Positions 34,371 to 40,969 of a stretch of 64,000 nucleotides of DNA are shown piece after piece. Source of the stretch: a virus; the IMG/VR virus record IMGVR_UViG_3300025030_000013, positions 1-64,000 of that record; one strand, given 5' to 3'. Under the pieces are notes generated by a model. The model searched no databases. It was not told where the DNA came from and saw nothing but the letters and a program-made list of their open reading frames with translations. Position 1 is the first letter of the stretch. The number at the start of each line of letters is the position of its first letter. A program made the position numbers and the translations under genes.

Positions 34371-34607
34371 TCACATCACGCCTGCCGTAAATTCGAAGAA
34401 CTTCTTGAGCAACTGCCACGCTACGGCTACTACCGAAAGGATAGCGACAATTATAGTTGCTGTTCTTAACATTCCTGCGACCTGCCCCTTATTTACTGCT
34501 CCTAATATTAACTCCCCTAACCAAGATCCCACACCAAGCATAACTAAGATGATAATTACGAATCCCGGCTTACCTGGTCCGAATACCTCCCTTGCTGCTT
34601 CTGCCAT
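34371..34607 (-). CDS. Small two-TM protein of plasmid transfer type
   Basis: 78 residues: an amphipathic N-terminus and two TM helices (FVIIILVMLGVGSWLGELIL; ATIIVAILSVVAVAWQLL). Size and layout resemble VirB2/TrbC-like or small conjugation-associated membrane proteins, but sequence is not diagnostic. Overlaps the upstream gene, indicating one operon. Confidence 0.6.
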   Translation of the reverse strand: MAEAAREVFGPGKPGFVIIILVMLGVGSWLGELILGAVNKGQVAGMLRTATIIVAILSVVAVAWQLLKKFFEFTAGVM

Positions 34608-35256
34608 TTAAGCATTCCTCCTTTATTTGATCTAACGAATAAACACGAAATTCAAGATTATGGACATTCTCTTTATCAATTTTCTCCTTGATAGACTTAA
34701 CTCTTCCGGTAGTCACCACAATAATAGCAGGGAATCGCTTGGATAAAGGAACCCACCATTGATTCATATAGGCCCCTGAACCAAAAAGATCGTTGTATTT
34801 TTTAACCTTCTTGGAAAAATCATTTCCGCTTTTACCAATATCCATTTCGACGAAATAGAAATACATAGCATCTTGCCATAGATTATTTATCCCCACAAAA
34901 GCATCCGGTCGAATAGTCTTGTAATCCTTAATCTCCCTGTCAAAACAATGAAGTTTTTCCATATTGGAGAGAGTTGTGTTTATCCAAGTGAAGACCCATG
35001 ACACGCCTAGAACATGCTCTAATTGACCCGGCCTACGATCTAGGTAGTAATGATATGGTTCACCTAGTCTTAGTCTGTCACGATTGATTTTAGCGTGTGG
35101 TGGAGTGGACAAGATAGTTAGTCGACGCTGAACTATACGTAGGCAATTACCCTTGAATAAGAGAAGGTGAACCATATCTGTGGTTAAGACTGTTTGGGAT
35201 TCTAGCATGTCGATTAGCTCCCTATCGCGGCGACAACATTTTGCGTGGTTGTTCAA
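34570..35256 (-). CDS. Replication-relaxation family protein
   Basis: 228 residues from TTG 35256. ATG 35210 has a better ribosome site but would lose RDRELIDML. The N-terminal winged helix (RDRELIDMLESQTVLTTDMVHLLLFKGN...VQRRLTIL), then HYYLDRRPGQLEH and a RPDAFVGI...YFYFVEMDIGKS segment, are the hallmarks of the plasmid 'replication-relaxation' family, typically encoded next to FtsK-type ATPases in Gram-positive plasmids. The C-terminal half looks like a nuclease-type fold. Confidence 0.75.
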   Translation of the reverse strand: MNNHAKCCRRDRELIDMLESQTVLTTDMVHLLLFKGNCLRIVQRRLTILSTPPHAKINRDRLRLGEPYHYYLDRRPGQLEHVLGVSWVFTWINTTLSNMEKLHCFDREIKDYKTIRPDAFVGINNLWQDAMYFYFVEMDIGKSGNDFSKKVKKYNDLFGSGAYMNQWWVPLSKRFPAIIVVTTGRVKSIKEKIDKENVHNLEFRVYSLDQIKEECLNGRSSKGGIRTR

Positions 35257-36355
35257 TCTTTATCAACTCGCTTCGTGCAATCATTGGTCTATTGTTATAG
35301 AGTTTTATCGCTTCGTCTGGTTCCAGTAATAATGTTTGGACTTCTAATTTATCAAGACCACATTTATAGATAGCCCTGCCTTTTATTGCAGGGAGGTGTG
35401 CCGCCTCATCGCTGTCTAAGATCATCCTGGAGTTAATTATATCGGCCACAACAAAACATATCCTTCCGAGAAACATTGCCTTTAGATCACCAAACTTTTC
35501 AAACACTTTGGAGGATGGTCTCTGCGTGGCTGCAATTACATGTACTCCAACAAATCTCCCCATCCTTAGAAGCCTCCATAAGCTGTCTTGTGCATCTTCT
35601 GGCAAGTCTGCCCACTCATCTATAATTAGGACTATATAGGGCATCTGGTGGCCTTTCTCATGGTATTTTTTTATCTTAGCGCATGATGCCGACTTTAGAA
35701 TCTTCTTTCGCTTATCCATCTCTTTATTCAGTGACTCGAACAAACCCTTAACCTGACTCATTTCATCTACTACTAAAGCCATTTCATTAAGATAGTCAAA
35801 CTCAGTCGATTTAGGGTCAATGATAATCAAGTTGGTGTCCGGTCTGTAAAGGAGGATTGAGTTTGCGATAACATGGAGTTGATTCGATTTTCCATAGTTC
35901 GTTTCCCCGGCTGTTAGTAGGTGCGGATACTCCACAAGGTCCCTGACTATTAATCCTTTGGCGGATATTCCTATCGGGATAGGTAATTCCATCTTGGAGT
36001 ATTTAGTGTGATCGAAAAGAGAATATGGGTATTTCTTTTTAAGTTCTTCGGTTATTACCTCCATCGTAATTGCCTTGCCATGCTTTTCTATGTGGACGGA
36101 ACCACCTGTAGCGTCTGAAAATAGATTAGTTTTCTTCTGGAAATCAGTAAACCCGGTACCAGGAGGAAGATAAATAGTAAACGTCCACACTTCTCCTTTT
36201 TTTGACTTGTGGATAATCAAGGGTTTAAGCTCATCCTTGGAGTATAAGGCGTTAATGCAATCCTGAACCGCAGCGTGAGCATCATTCCCTTTTCGATGCA
36301 ACCAAAGTGATTTAAGTTGGTCCCTTACTTCCTCTATTGCGTTTTGTTGCTTCAT
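35222..36355 (-). CDS. FtsK/HerA-type DNA translocase ATPase
   Basis: 377 residues. Walker A-like AGETNYGKSNQLH (about residue 152), Walker B YIVLIIDEWADL (about 235), and QRPSSKVFEKFGDLKAMFLGRICFVV match plasmid FtsK/SpoIIIE or TcpA-type coupling ATPases. The usual GxxGSGKS lysine-serine pair is kept as YGKS. The protein would move DNA or couple it to a channel. Neighbours suggest segregation or transfer of the extrachromosomal form. Confidence 0.82.
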   Translation of the reverse strand: MKQQNAIEEVRDQLKSLWLHRKGNDAHAAVQDCINALYSKDELKPLIIHKSKKGEVWTFTIYLPPGTGFTDFQKKTNLFSDATGGSVHIEKHGKAITMEVITEELKKKYPYSLFDHTKYSKMELPIPIGISAKGLIVRDLVEYPHLLTAGETNYGKSNQLHVIANSILLYRPDTNLIIIDPKSTEFDYLNEMALVVDEMSQVKGLFESLNKEMDKRKKILKSASCAKIKKYHEKGHQMPYIVLIIDEWADLPEDAQDSLWRLLRMGRFVGVHVIAATQRPSSKVFEKFGDLKAMFLGRICFVVADIINSRMILDSDEAAHLPAIKGRAIYKCGLDKLEVQTLLLEPDEAIKLYNNRPMIARSELIKIEQPRKMLSPR

Positions 36356-36506
36356 CCATCAATCCCCTTTCTATCAATACTTTCCTAAGTCCGTCTCTAA
36401 TCATGTCGGCTAGTTCTCCTTCTTCAAAGCTAAGACACATAATAGCTTGCCGAATATCCTTATCCCTCTTTCTTAACCTTGCCCTAAGGATTGATATATC
36501 TTCCAT
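36312..36506 (-). CDS. Small helical protein of the plasmid cassette
   Basis: 64 residues with AGGAGG before the ATG. Charged helices (ILRARLRKRDKDIRQAI...MIRDGLRKVLIERGLMDEA) and a basic tail. It overlaps the ATPase gene. Possibly an RHH-like or accessory regulatory protein; no firm family. Confidence 0.55.
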   Translation of the reverse strand: MEDISILRARLRKRDKDIRQAIMCLSFEEGELADMIRDGLRKVLIERGLMDEATKRNRGSKGPT

Positions 36507-36585
36507 TTGTGTACCTCCTGGGTAATCGTTGTGTTACATAAAGGTATGGCGCACAACTCGTCCAATATTACTGTTAAAATTAGAC

Positions 36586-36613
36586 AAAAAAGAACCAGAC
36601 ATATTATGTCTGG
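36586..36613 (-). terminator. Terminator after the MerR-like gene (minus strand)
   Basis: CCAGACA-TATTA-TGTCTGG followed on the minus strand by TTCTTTTTT. It separates the rep/MerR-like unit from the ATPase operon. Confidence 0.75.
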
Positions 36614-37155
36614 CTGAATATTCTCCTCCACCACGGATTATTGCGTTGTTGTTGTATCACTTTAATATCATTGAGTCGTTGTATTACCTCATTATCCCTG
36701 TTCTCTACGTCCTTATATCCATCTTCGACCTTCTTGTGGAGTCCTGTAAACCCTTCATTAAACTCTGCCCTCATATCCTCAATTTCCTCTTGTAGTTGAA
36801 TGATAATTCGGTTCTGCTTAGTAATTTCTTCGAGGAGGACGTGGCGGATAGTATGCGCTAAATCTTCTTGTTGCGTTGCCTCTGTGCTGTTGTCCGGTTC
36901 TTGCGTAACAATATCGGTTGTTACGTTAATTCCATACATTTTGTCTAATAGCTCTACTATTTGATCGTGGTCTAATTTCCTGACATATGATGCCTTAATA
37001 ACATTCAATATCTCCACGGTGGATGATTTCTCAAACTTAGTCGTTTTTCCTTCTCCCTGGGTTCGAAAATATTGGAGGTAAACATCCTTGTAATATCGAC
37101 AGGTACTTATGTTTATGTCAGTAAGTTCGGAGCATTGTTTAAGTGTTAGATACAC
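36604..37155 (-). CDS. MerR-like HTH plus coiled-coil plasmid protein
   Basis: 183 residues from GTG 37155. N-terminal MerR-type HTH (YLTLKQCSELTDINISTCRYYKDVY, then FEKSSTVEILNVIKASY), a linker, a coiled coil (ITKQNRIIIQLQEEIEDMRAEFNEGFTGLHKKVEDG) and a C-terminal WWRRIF tip. The layout matches plasmid-borne RacA-like/DUF3967-type proteins. The DnaA box 37159-37167 lies just upstream of its start. A role in segregation or origin binding is plausible. Confidence 0.7.
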   Translation of the reverse strand: MYLTLKQCSELTDINISTCRYYKDVYLQYFRTQGEGKTTKFEKSSTVEILNVIKASYVRKLDHDQIVELLDKMYGINVTTDIVTQEPDNSTEATQQEDLAHTIRHVLLEEITKQNRIIIQLQEEIEDMRAEFNEGFTGLHKKVEDGYKDVENRDNEVIQRLNDIKVIQQQRNNPWWRRIFSQT

Positions 37156-37156
37156 G

Positions 37157-37308
37157 ACTTATGCACATCCTTTCTGTGGATAATATCCTCGCGCATATTA
37201 TTAATAAGATCACTCTTGTAAGAGTATTTCTTGTGGAGAAAGATTCTTTCGGGGTCCCCGTAAAATTCTTTCGGGGAGGGGGAAAGATTATTTCGGGGTT
37301 GTTGATAA
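37157..37308. other. Candidate plasmid replication origin (oriV)
   Basis: This 150-bp gap between rep and the MerR-like gene holds two excellent DnaA boxes: TTATGCACA at 37159-37167 and TTATCCACA (minus strand) at 37175-37183. Weaker ones are at 37232-37240 (TTCTCCACA) and 37300-37308 (TTATCAACA). An AT-rich stretch covers 37180-37210, and three iterons cover 37238-37298. Rep gene, iterons, DnaA boxes and AT-rich DNA in one place are the standard parts of an iteron theta origin. Function is inferred. Confidence 0.75.
37238..37298. repeat. Three 17-bp iterons at 22-bp period
   Basis: GAAAGATTCTTTCGGGG (37238), GTAAAATTCTTTCGGGG (37260) and GAAAGATTATTTCGGGG (37282) begin exactly 22 bp apart, two helical turns, as in iteron plasmids. 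A degenerate fourth copy may start at 37218. They are likely Rep binding sites. Confidence 0.8.
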
Positions 37309-37698
37309 CTATTGTCTTTCCTTCATCATCATTTCGTAGAGGGTATCAGGGCTTATTAATCCTTCTTTTACGGATCGTTCAAGGTGTTCAGTTACCTCCG
37401 AACAAAGGAAATACATTACCTTCTCATCTCCCGGTATCCCGGCCTTTACTATCCATATGTAACCCCGTTCTTCTAGCCACATCATGCCAGCTGTAACGCT
37501 TGGCCTTGATAACTTAGTTAATTTCAGGAGTTGTGGCATGGCTAGGTAGTCCCCAACCTTTTCCCACCCCCAGCATTTCCTTATAAGGGTAAAATAGCAT
37601 TTAAGAGCAGCTAAGTTTGTTATCTCTGGCATAAGTTGGTCGAACACTATGTTTGGCACTTCTGTATAGTTTTTTTGCGGGCGCGGCAATTTGAACAC
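37309..37698 (-). CDS. Rep-like replication initiator, winged-helix domain
   Basis: 129 residues from GTG 37698. YTEVPNIVFDQLMPEITNLAALKCYFTLIRKCWGWEK...AMPQLLKLTKLSRPSVTAGMMWLEERGYI is the winged-helix found at the N-terminus of phage O-type and plasmid RepA_N-type initiators. The protein is short for an initiator (usually more than 200 residues), so a second component may be needed. Its ribosome site GGAG is built into the terminator at 37702-37740, its stop abuts the DnaA box 37300-37308, and iterons follow. Confidence 0.7.
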   Translation of the reverse strand: MFKLPRPQKNYTEVPNIVFDQLMPEITNLAALKCYFTLIRKCWGWEKVGDYLAMPQLLKLTKLSRPSVTAGMMWLEERGYIWIVKAGIPGDEKVMYFLCSEVTEHLERSVKEGLISPDTLYEMMMKERQ

Positions 37699-37701
37699 AA
37701 T

Positions 37702-37740
37702 AAAAAACTCCTATCAAACCAAATTAAAGGATGACAGGAG
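37702..37740 (-). terminator. Attenuator terminator overlapping rep ribosome site
   Basis: Minus strand CTCCTGTCA / TGATAGGAG (nine pairs, one G-U) followed by TTTTTT and, nine bases after GGAG, the GTG start of rep. The same hairpin can stop transcription and block translation. Confidence 0.75.
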
Positions 37741-37759
37741 CAAAAATGTGTTTTATACT
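37731..37759 (+). promoter_or_regulatory. Promoter of antisense RNA
   Basis: ATGACA, exactly 17 bp, TATACT on the plus strand, opposite to rep. Transcription would begin at about 37766 inside the rep leader. Confidence 0.7.
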
Positions 37760-37765
37760 AAATTA

Positions 37766-37837
37766 AAGCACATATAGATTCCTGTCTAGGGCCTCTTCGA
37801 ACATCACTTTGGCGGTGGGTAGTTCGGAGAGGTTTTT
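37766..37837 (+). ncRNA. Antisense (countertranscript) RNA to the rep leader
   Basis: From the promoter at 37731-37759 the plus-strand RNA would run about 70 nt and end at CCTCTTCGAAC / GTTCGGAGAGG (37792-37802/37822-37832) followed by TTTTT, an intrinsic terminator. The 19-nt loop contains TTTGGCGG, fitting the YUNR (U-turn) rule of plasmid antisense RNAs. It is fully complementary to the hairpin between segments A and B of the leader. Size and position match copy-control RNAs of pT181/pIP501-type systems. Confidence 0.7.
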
Positions 37838-37878
37838 CCTTTTCTCCCTAATTCGACAGGTTCAATCTATTATCCTAT

Positions 37879-37992
37879 CTAGCTGAAAAAATAAGCAACA
37901 AACTCATAGAGATACCGAGGGTCGAGTATAGTTAGTTCATCATCCACTACTATCCACTTAAAGAACCCTGCTAAATCTCGTTCAATAATCAT
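37879..37992 (-). CDS. 37-residue protein upstream of the rep leader
   Basis: MIIERDLAGFFKWIVVDDELTILDPRYLYEFVAYFFS with GGAAG before the ATG. Encoded on the rep strand just ahead of the leader, in the place of copy-control peptides in other plasmids. Its sequence is hydrophobic and acidic and matches no family I know. The proposed rep -35 lies just inside its 3' end. Confidence 0.5.
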   Translation of the reverse strand: MIIERDLAGFFKWIVVDDELTILDPRYLYEFVAYFFS

Positions 37993-38105
37993 TTGAAAAA
38001 CTTCCTTTCTTGTCTTATGATACAATACATTTTCCCTGCTTTCAGTTGGTCTTCATAACCATAATTACGACTATATATTTCCTTATATTTAAAAATGCGC
38101 AAAGA

Positions 38106-38142
38106 AAAGCGAGTATCCGTTGTATTACGATTGGATACTCGC
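38106..38142 (-). terminator. Terminator of the CI-like repressor gene
   Basis: GCGAGTATCC / GGATACTCGC, ten perfect pairs, followed on the minus strand by TTTTCTTT. It insulates the plasmid cassette from the repressor transcript. Confidence 0.8.
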
Positions 38143-38151
38143 CAAAATATT

Positions 38152-38532
38152 CTATCTTGACTTCATTTTCTTGATTGACTCTAAGAGTTCGCGCAGGAAG
38201 ATGGGGTCTATTTGTTCTATCGCTAAATCACGCGCCAGTACAGCATATGCTAGGCTCTCAGGCTTACTAAAGAATTCTACTATGTCAGATGGGGGGTCGT
38301 ATCCCGTTATCCTAGTAAGTGATTCCAAGGAAACAGCAGCATCGTCCATAAAAAAATAGGTATTGGCATTAAGCGCCTTGGCTATTCTCTCTAATGATTT
38401 CATTGCGGGGCGCTTTTTTTCATTCTCAATATCACTTAAATAAGGGGTAGACAATCCGCATTTTTTAGATAAATCAGAGAGTGTCATTTGTCTCAATTCT
38501 CTAACGTATCTAAACTTTTCTCCGTAATTCAA
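38152..38532 (-). CDS. CI-like phage repressor (XRE HTH)
   Basis: 126 residues from TTG 38532, with GGAGGTG upstream. N-terminal HTH_3/XRE domain (RYVRELRQMTLSDLSKKCGLSTPYLSDIENEKKRPAMKSLERIAKAL, about 8-55) and a C-terminal oligomerisation-like part without the Ser/Lys peptidase dyad of LexA-type repressors. It is divergent from a second XRE gene, forming a lysogeny switch. Without a self-cleavage domain, induction may use the antirepressor at 39005. Confidence 0.82.
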   Translation of the reverse strand: MNYGEKFRYVRELRQMTLSDLSKKCGLSTPYLSDIENEKKRPAMKSLERIAKALNANTYFFMDDAAVSLESLTRITGYDPPSDIVEFFSKPESLAYAVLARDLAIEQIDPIFLRELLESIKKMKSR

Positions 38533-38769
38533 TTACAACACCTCCGATTTATCATATAACTAATATGCTTCGCAACCCTATTACTATACCCCGTTTATTG
38601 ATACCACAACACGGTAAAATATACCTCTTAGCTATATGATAAATTATTTCATAAACTATTGACTATTTATCTATTAGCGTATAGAATATGCGTATGGAAG
38701 AAATTATATACATCTTTTTGTAAAAAAAAAGTTATCTATATGATAAGTGAGGGGGTGAACTTAAACAAA
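38533..38769. promoter_or_regulatory. Lysogeny switch region with three operator candidates
   Basis: The 237-bp gap holds TATATGATAA three times: inverted at 38549-38558, direct at 38633-38642 and 38737-38746. A strong plus promoter, TTGACT-17 bp-TAGAAT (38659-38687), lies between the second and third copies, so a bound repressor would block it. The first copy lies just upstream of the repressor start, suiting autoregulation. Confidence 0.65.
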
Positions 38770-38991
38770 ATGAAGCCTAAGCAAAGCATTGGGGATAATG
38801 TTAGGGACTATCGTAAGAAACGCGGATTAGACCAAAGAGAGCTTGCCCTCATAGCAGAGTTATCAGGTCCGACCATTAGTAATATCGAGAGAAACGTTAA
38901 AATGCCATCCGTTAAAACTCTAGCTAAAATAGCTTACGTTCTCCGTTGCTCGGTAAGCGACTTGATGCAAGATGCAGTAGAAATAAAGTAA
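38770..38991 (+). CDS. Cro-like XRE regulator
   Basis: 73 residues from ATG 38770, with AGGGGGTG 12 bp upstream; a GTG at 38755 is possible. DNVRDYRKKRGLDQRELALIAELSGPTISNIERNVKMPSVKTLAKIAYVL is a full XRE HTH. Divergent from the CI-like gene and first gene of the plus-strand early operon, the usual place of Cro. Confidence 0.78.
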   Translation: MKPKQSIGDNVRDYRKKRGLDQRELALIAELSGPTISNIERNVKMPSVKTLAKIAYVLRCSVSDLMQDAVEIK

Positions 38992-39004
38992 GGAGAGGTT
39001 ATGG

Positions 39005-39652
39005 GTGAATACTCGTATTGAAACTTGGCTAGGCCACGAAATACGCTTTATCGAAGTTAATCCCAATGATTGGTGGGCTGTAGCAGTTGATATTTGTAAA
39101 GCCTTAGACTTGAAGCAAGTAACAAAAGCGTTAAAAGGTTTGCCATTACCCGGGGTTACTACTAGTAAGGTAGGGGTAGTAACGGGTGAAAGGCGAGATG
39201 GAACAATCTCAACCCAAGAAGTAATGATAAATATCATTGACTCTAAGAATATCTATCGATTGGCTTTCAAAAGTCGAAAGAAAGAAGCAATTCAGTTTCA
39301 AGATTGGGTATTTGATATCCTTGAAACCCTACGAAAATCTGATGGATTAGAAGGTTTCCAAATATTCCGTATGCTCGACAAGGAACATCAACGTGAAGCT
39401 ATGCGCCAACTTAAATTAAATCTAACCAAACCTATCAAGGTTGATTACATCAAAGCCAACACGGTTGCCAATAAAACGGTATCCACGATGTTCGGTTATT
39501 CAAGGATGTTAAAGAAAGATGCAATGACCCCTGAAATGCTTGTACAACGTCAAGAAGTGCTTAATGAAACCGTAAATCTTATGGGAGTAAATGAAAAGTT
39601 TAATTTGGACCTTTCAATTGGTAAGACGGTTAGGGGTAAGTATTTGAATTAG
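39005..39652 (+). CDS. BRO-N-type antirepressor
   Basis: 215 residues from GTG 39005. BRO-N domain (ETWLGHEIRFIEVNPNDWWAVAVDICKALDLKQVTKALKGL...VMINIIDSKNIYRLAFKSRKKEAIQFQDWVFDILETLRK) plus a helical C-terminal part of the KilA/antirepressor type. It likely inactivates the repressor or acts as an early regulator. It is directly downstream of the Cro-like gene. Confidence 0.82.
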   Translation: MNTRIETWLGHEIRFIEVNPNDWWAVAVDICKALDLKQVTKALKGLPLPGVTTSKVGVVTGERRDGTISTQEVMINIIDSKNIYRLAFKSRKKEAIQFQDWVFDILETLRKSDGLEGFQIFRMLDKEHQREAMRQLKLNLTKPIKVDYIKANTVANKTVSTMFGYSRMLKKDAMTPEMLVQRQEVLNETVNLMGVNEKFNLDLSIGKTVRGKYLN

Positions 39653-39688
39653 GTGGACAAGCTTATTAAAAGAAAGTGAGACACTAAC

Positions 39689-39874
39689 ATGCTAAAATCC
39701 ATCCTCGAACAAACTACCGGCCCGCTAACCACAACTCAATTCGCACACCTCATGGACTTAACCACGACTGACATCATGGTTAATAACATTGGATTCAAGC
39801 GCAGGACGAGCATGGCATATGTTATCAGAGTGGCAGAGATTAGTTTTAGGATTTTAACTAGGTGGGAGGAGTAA
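39689..39874 (+). CDS. Hypothetical small HTH-like protein
   Basis: 61 residues (MLKSILEQTTGPLTTTQFAHLMDLTTTDIMVNNIG...YVIRVAEISFRILTRWEE). The QFAHLMDLTTTDIM part resembles an HTH recognition pair. Weak evidence. Tightly spaced to the next gene. Confidence 0.5.
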   Translation: MLKSILEQTTGPLTTTQFAHLMDLTTTDIMVNNIGFKRRTSMAYVIRVAEISFRILTRWEE

Positions 39875-39876
39875 TT

Positions 39877-40059
39877 ATGGCTAAATATCGCGGAAAGTAC
39901 AAGAAGTGCCGAACGTGTATACACTCTATCGAACCTTTAATGGTAATGGTACTCGTAAGGGAATCGTGCCCAAATAAGCACAAGTTTTCGGGTGGGGATA
40001 TGGTAGATAAGTACACATGCGAAAAGTGTGAACATTTTGAAGAGAAAGAGGGAAGTTAA
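39877..40059 (+). CDS. Small zinc-finger protein
   Basis: 60 residues from ATG 39877 (GGGAGGAG). CRTCIHS...CPNKHKF...CEKCEHF gives four or five cysteines in a ribbon. Such proteins are common in phage early regions. Function unknown. Confidence 0.65.
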   Translation: MAKYRGKYKKCRTCIHSIEPLMVMVLVRESCPNKHKFSGGDMVDKYTCEKCEHFEEKEGS

Positions 40060-40061
40060 AT

Positions 40062-40790
40062 ATGCAAATTGGAGATTTTGTTAAAGGAAAGCCAAGCAAC
40101 GGATATGGCATCACGAACGAGGATATGACGAGGGGTGTTGTGGTTGAGATATTATCCGGTGATCGTATCAAGGTTAAAGTTCTGGATCATGTAGATGGCG
40201 GAACTGGTACGTATGAGGTTAGTGCTGTCGGATTCGAAGTAATAGGACACCAAAAGAAGTTTGACAGGCCAGAAGTCTTAGAACTACTTAAAAACGGATG
40301 CAAGAAAGCAATATTGGATTACGACCTTCGCAGTGCAGACCTTAGCGATGCAGACCTTAGCAGTGCAGACCTTAGCAGTGCAGACCTTCGCGATGCAGAC
40401 CTTCGCGGTGCAAACCTTCGCGGTGCAAACCTTCGCGGTGCAAACCTTCGCGGTGCAAACCTTCGCGGTGCAAACCTTCGCGGTGCAAACCTTCGCGGTG
40501 CAAACCTTCGCGATGCAGACCTTAGCAGTGCAAACCTTCGCGGTGCAGACCTTAGCGGTGCAGACCTTGATTTTTCTTGCCTACCGCTAAGATGTGGAGG
40601 ACTTCGTTGGAAAATTGATAAACGTCTGGCTTGTCAATTGGCATACCACCTCTGCTCAATGCAGTGTGACGATGAGGAATATTTGAAGATGCGGGATTCT
40701 GTTCTCGGTTTTGCGAACCAATTTCACAGGTTTGATGAGTGCGGAAGACTAAATCCTCAAGAGAAAGAAAATAATCAAATTGAAATCTAA
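40062..40790 (+). CDS. Pentapeptide-repeat protein with KOW/SH3-like N-terminus
   Basis: 242 residues. N-terminal SH3-like barrel ([39 protein letters not shown]), then 16 pentapeptide units (A[D/N]L[R/S]x, residues about 88-170) that should form a right-handed quadrilateral beta-helix, then a helical cap ([31 protein letters not shown]) known from phage pentapeptide proteins. Some such helices mimic DNA and bind gyrase; whether this one does is unknown. The repeat DNA is nearly uniform. Confidence 0.85.
   Translation: MQIGDFVKGKPSNGYGITNEDMTRGVVVEILSGDRIKVKVLDHVDGGTGTYEVSAVGFEVIGHQKKFDRPEVLELLKNGCKKAILDYDLRSADLSDADLSSADLSSADLRDADLRGANLRGANLRGANLRGANLRGANLRGANLRGANLRDADLSSANLRGADLSGADLDFSCLPLRCGGLRWKIDKRLACQLAYHLCSMQCDDEEYLKMRDSVLGFANQFHRFDECGRLNPQEKENNQIEI
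40322..40569 (+). repeat. Tandem 15-bp repeats (about 16.5 copies)
   Basis: The unit is GCANACCTTCGCGGT, six consecutive NLRGA copies being identical. Copy number of such an array can change by slippage without frameshift. Confidence 0.9.
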
Positions 40791-40810
40791 CCTAGAAAGC
40801 AGGTAATTAC

Positions 40811-40957
40811 GTGAGGAAAGACCAGAAAAGGCGTTTATCTTATCAAGAAGCCCAACGCATCAACTCTAAGTCAATTCCAAACTTTAAGGATGTTCTGAAT
40901 CCGGTGCAGTTAACTGAGGGGCAGTTGAAAGTCTTTACATCCAAACTTATTAAGTAG
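40811..40957 (+). CDS. Hypothetical small basic protein
   Basis: 48 residues from GTG 40811 (MRKDQKRRLSYQEAQRINSKSIPNFKDVLNPVQL...). Weak AGG upstream, but the frame fills the gap between two same-strand genes. No family recognised. Confidence 0.5.
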   Translation: MRKDQKRRLSYQEAQRINSKSIPNFKDVLNPVQLTEGQLKVFTSKLIK

Positions 40958-40969
40958 GGAGGATTCTTT

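Larger units (their letters stand above)
37699..37862 (-). promoter_or_regulatory. Attenuator leader of rep (mutually exclusive stems)
   Basis: On the minus strand four segments can pair alternatively. A is CCTGTC (37860-37855), B GACAGG(A) (37786-37780), C TCCTGTCA (37739-37732), D TGATAGGAG (37716-37708). C:D makes a terminator that hides the rep GGAG. B:C would free D. A:B together with TAGGG/CCCTA would release C for D. A likely promoter (TTGCTT, 18 bp, GATAAT; 37898-37869) starts the leader near 37862. This is the logic of antisense-controlled attenuation. Confidence 0.7.

Noticed and set aside
40322-40569. CRISPR-like short tandem repeats
   Set aside because: The units are contiguous with no spacers and encode a pentapeptide beta-helix in a normal frame. 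The alternative frame rich in QTFAV repeats is a shadow of it.
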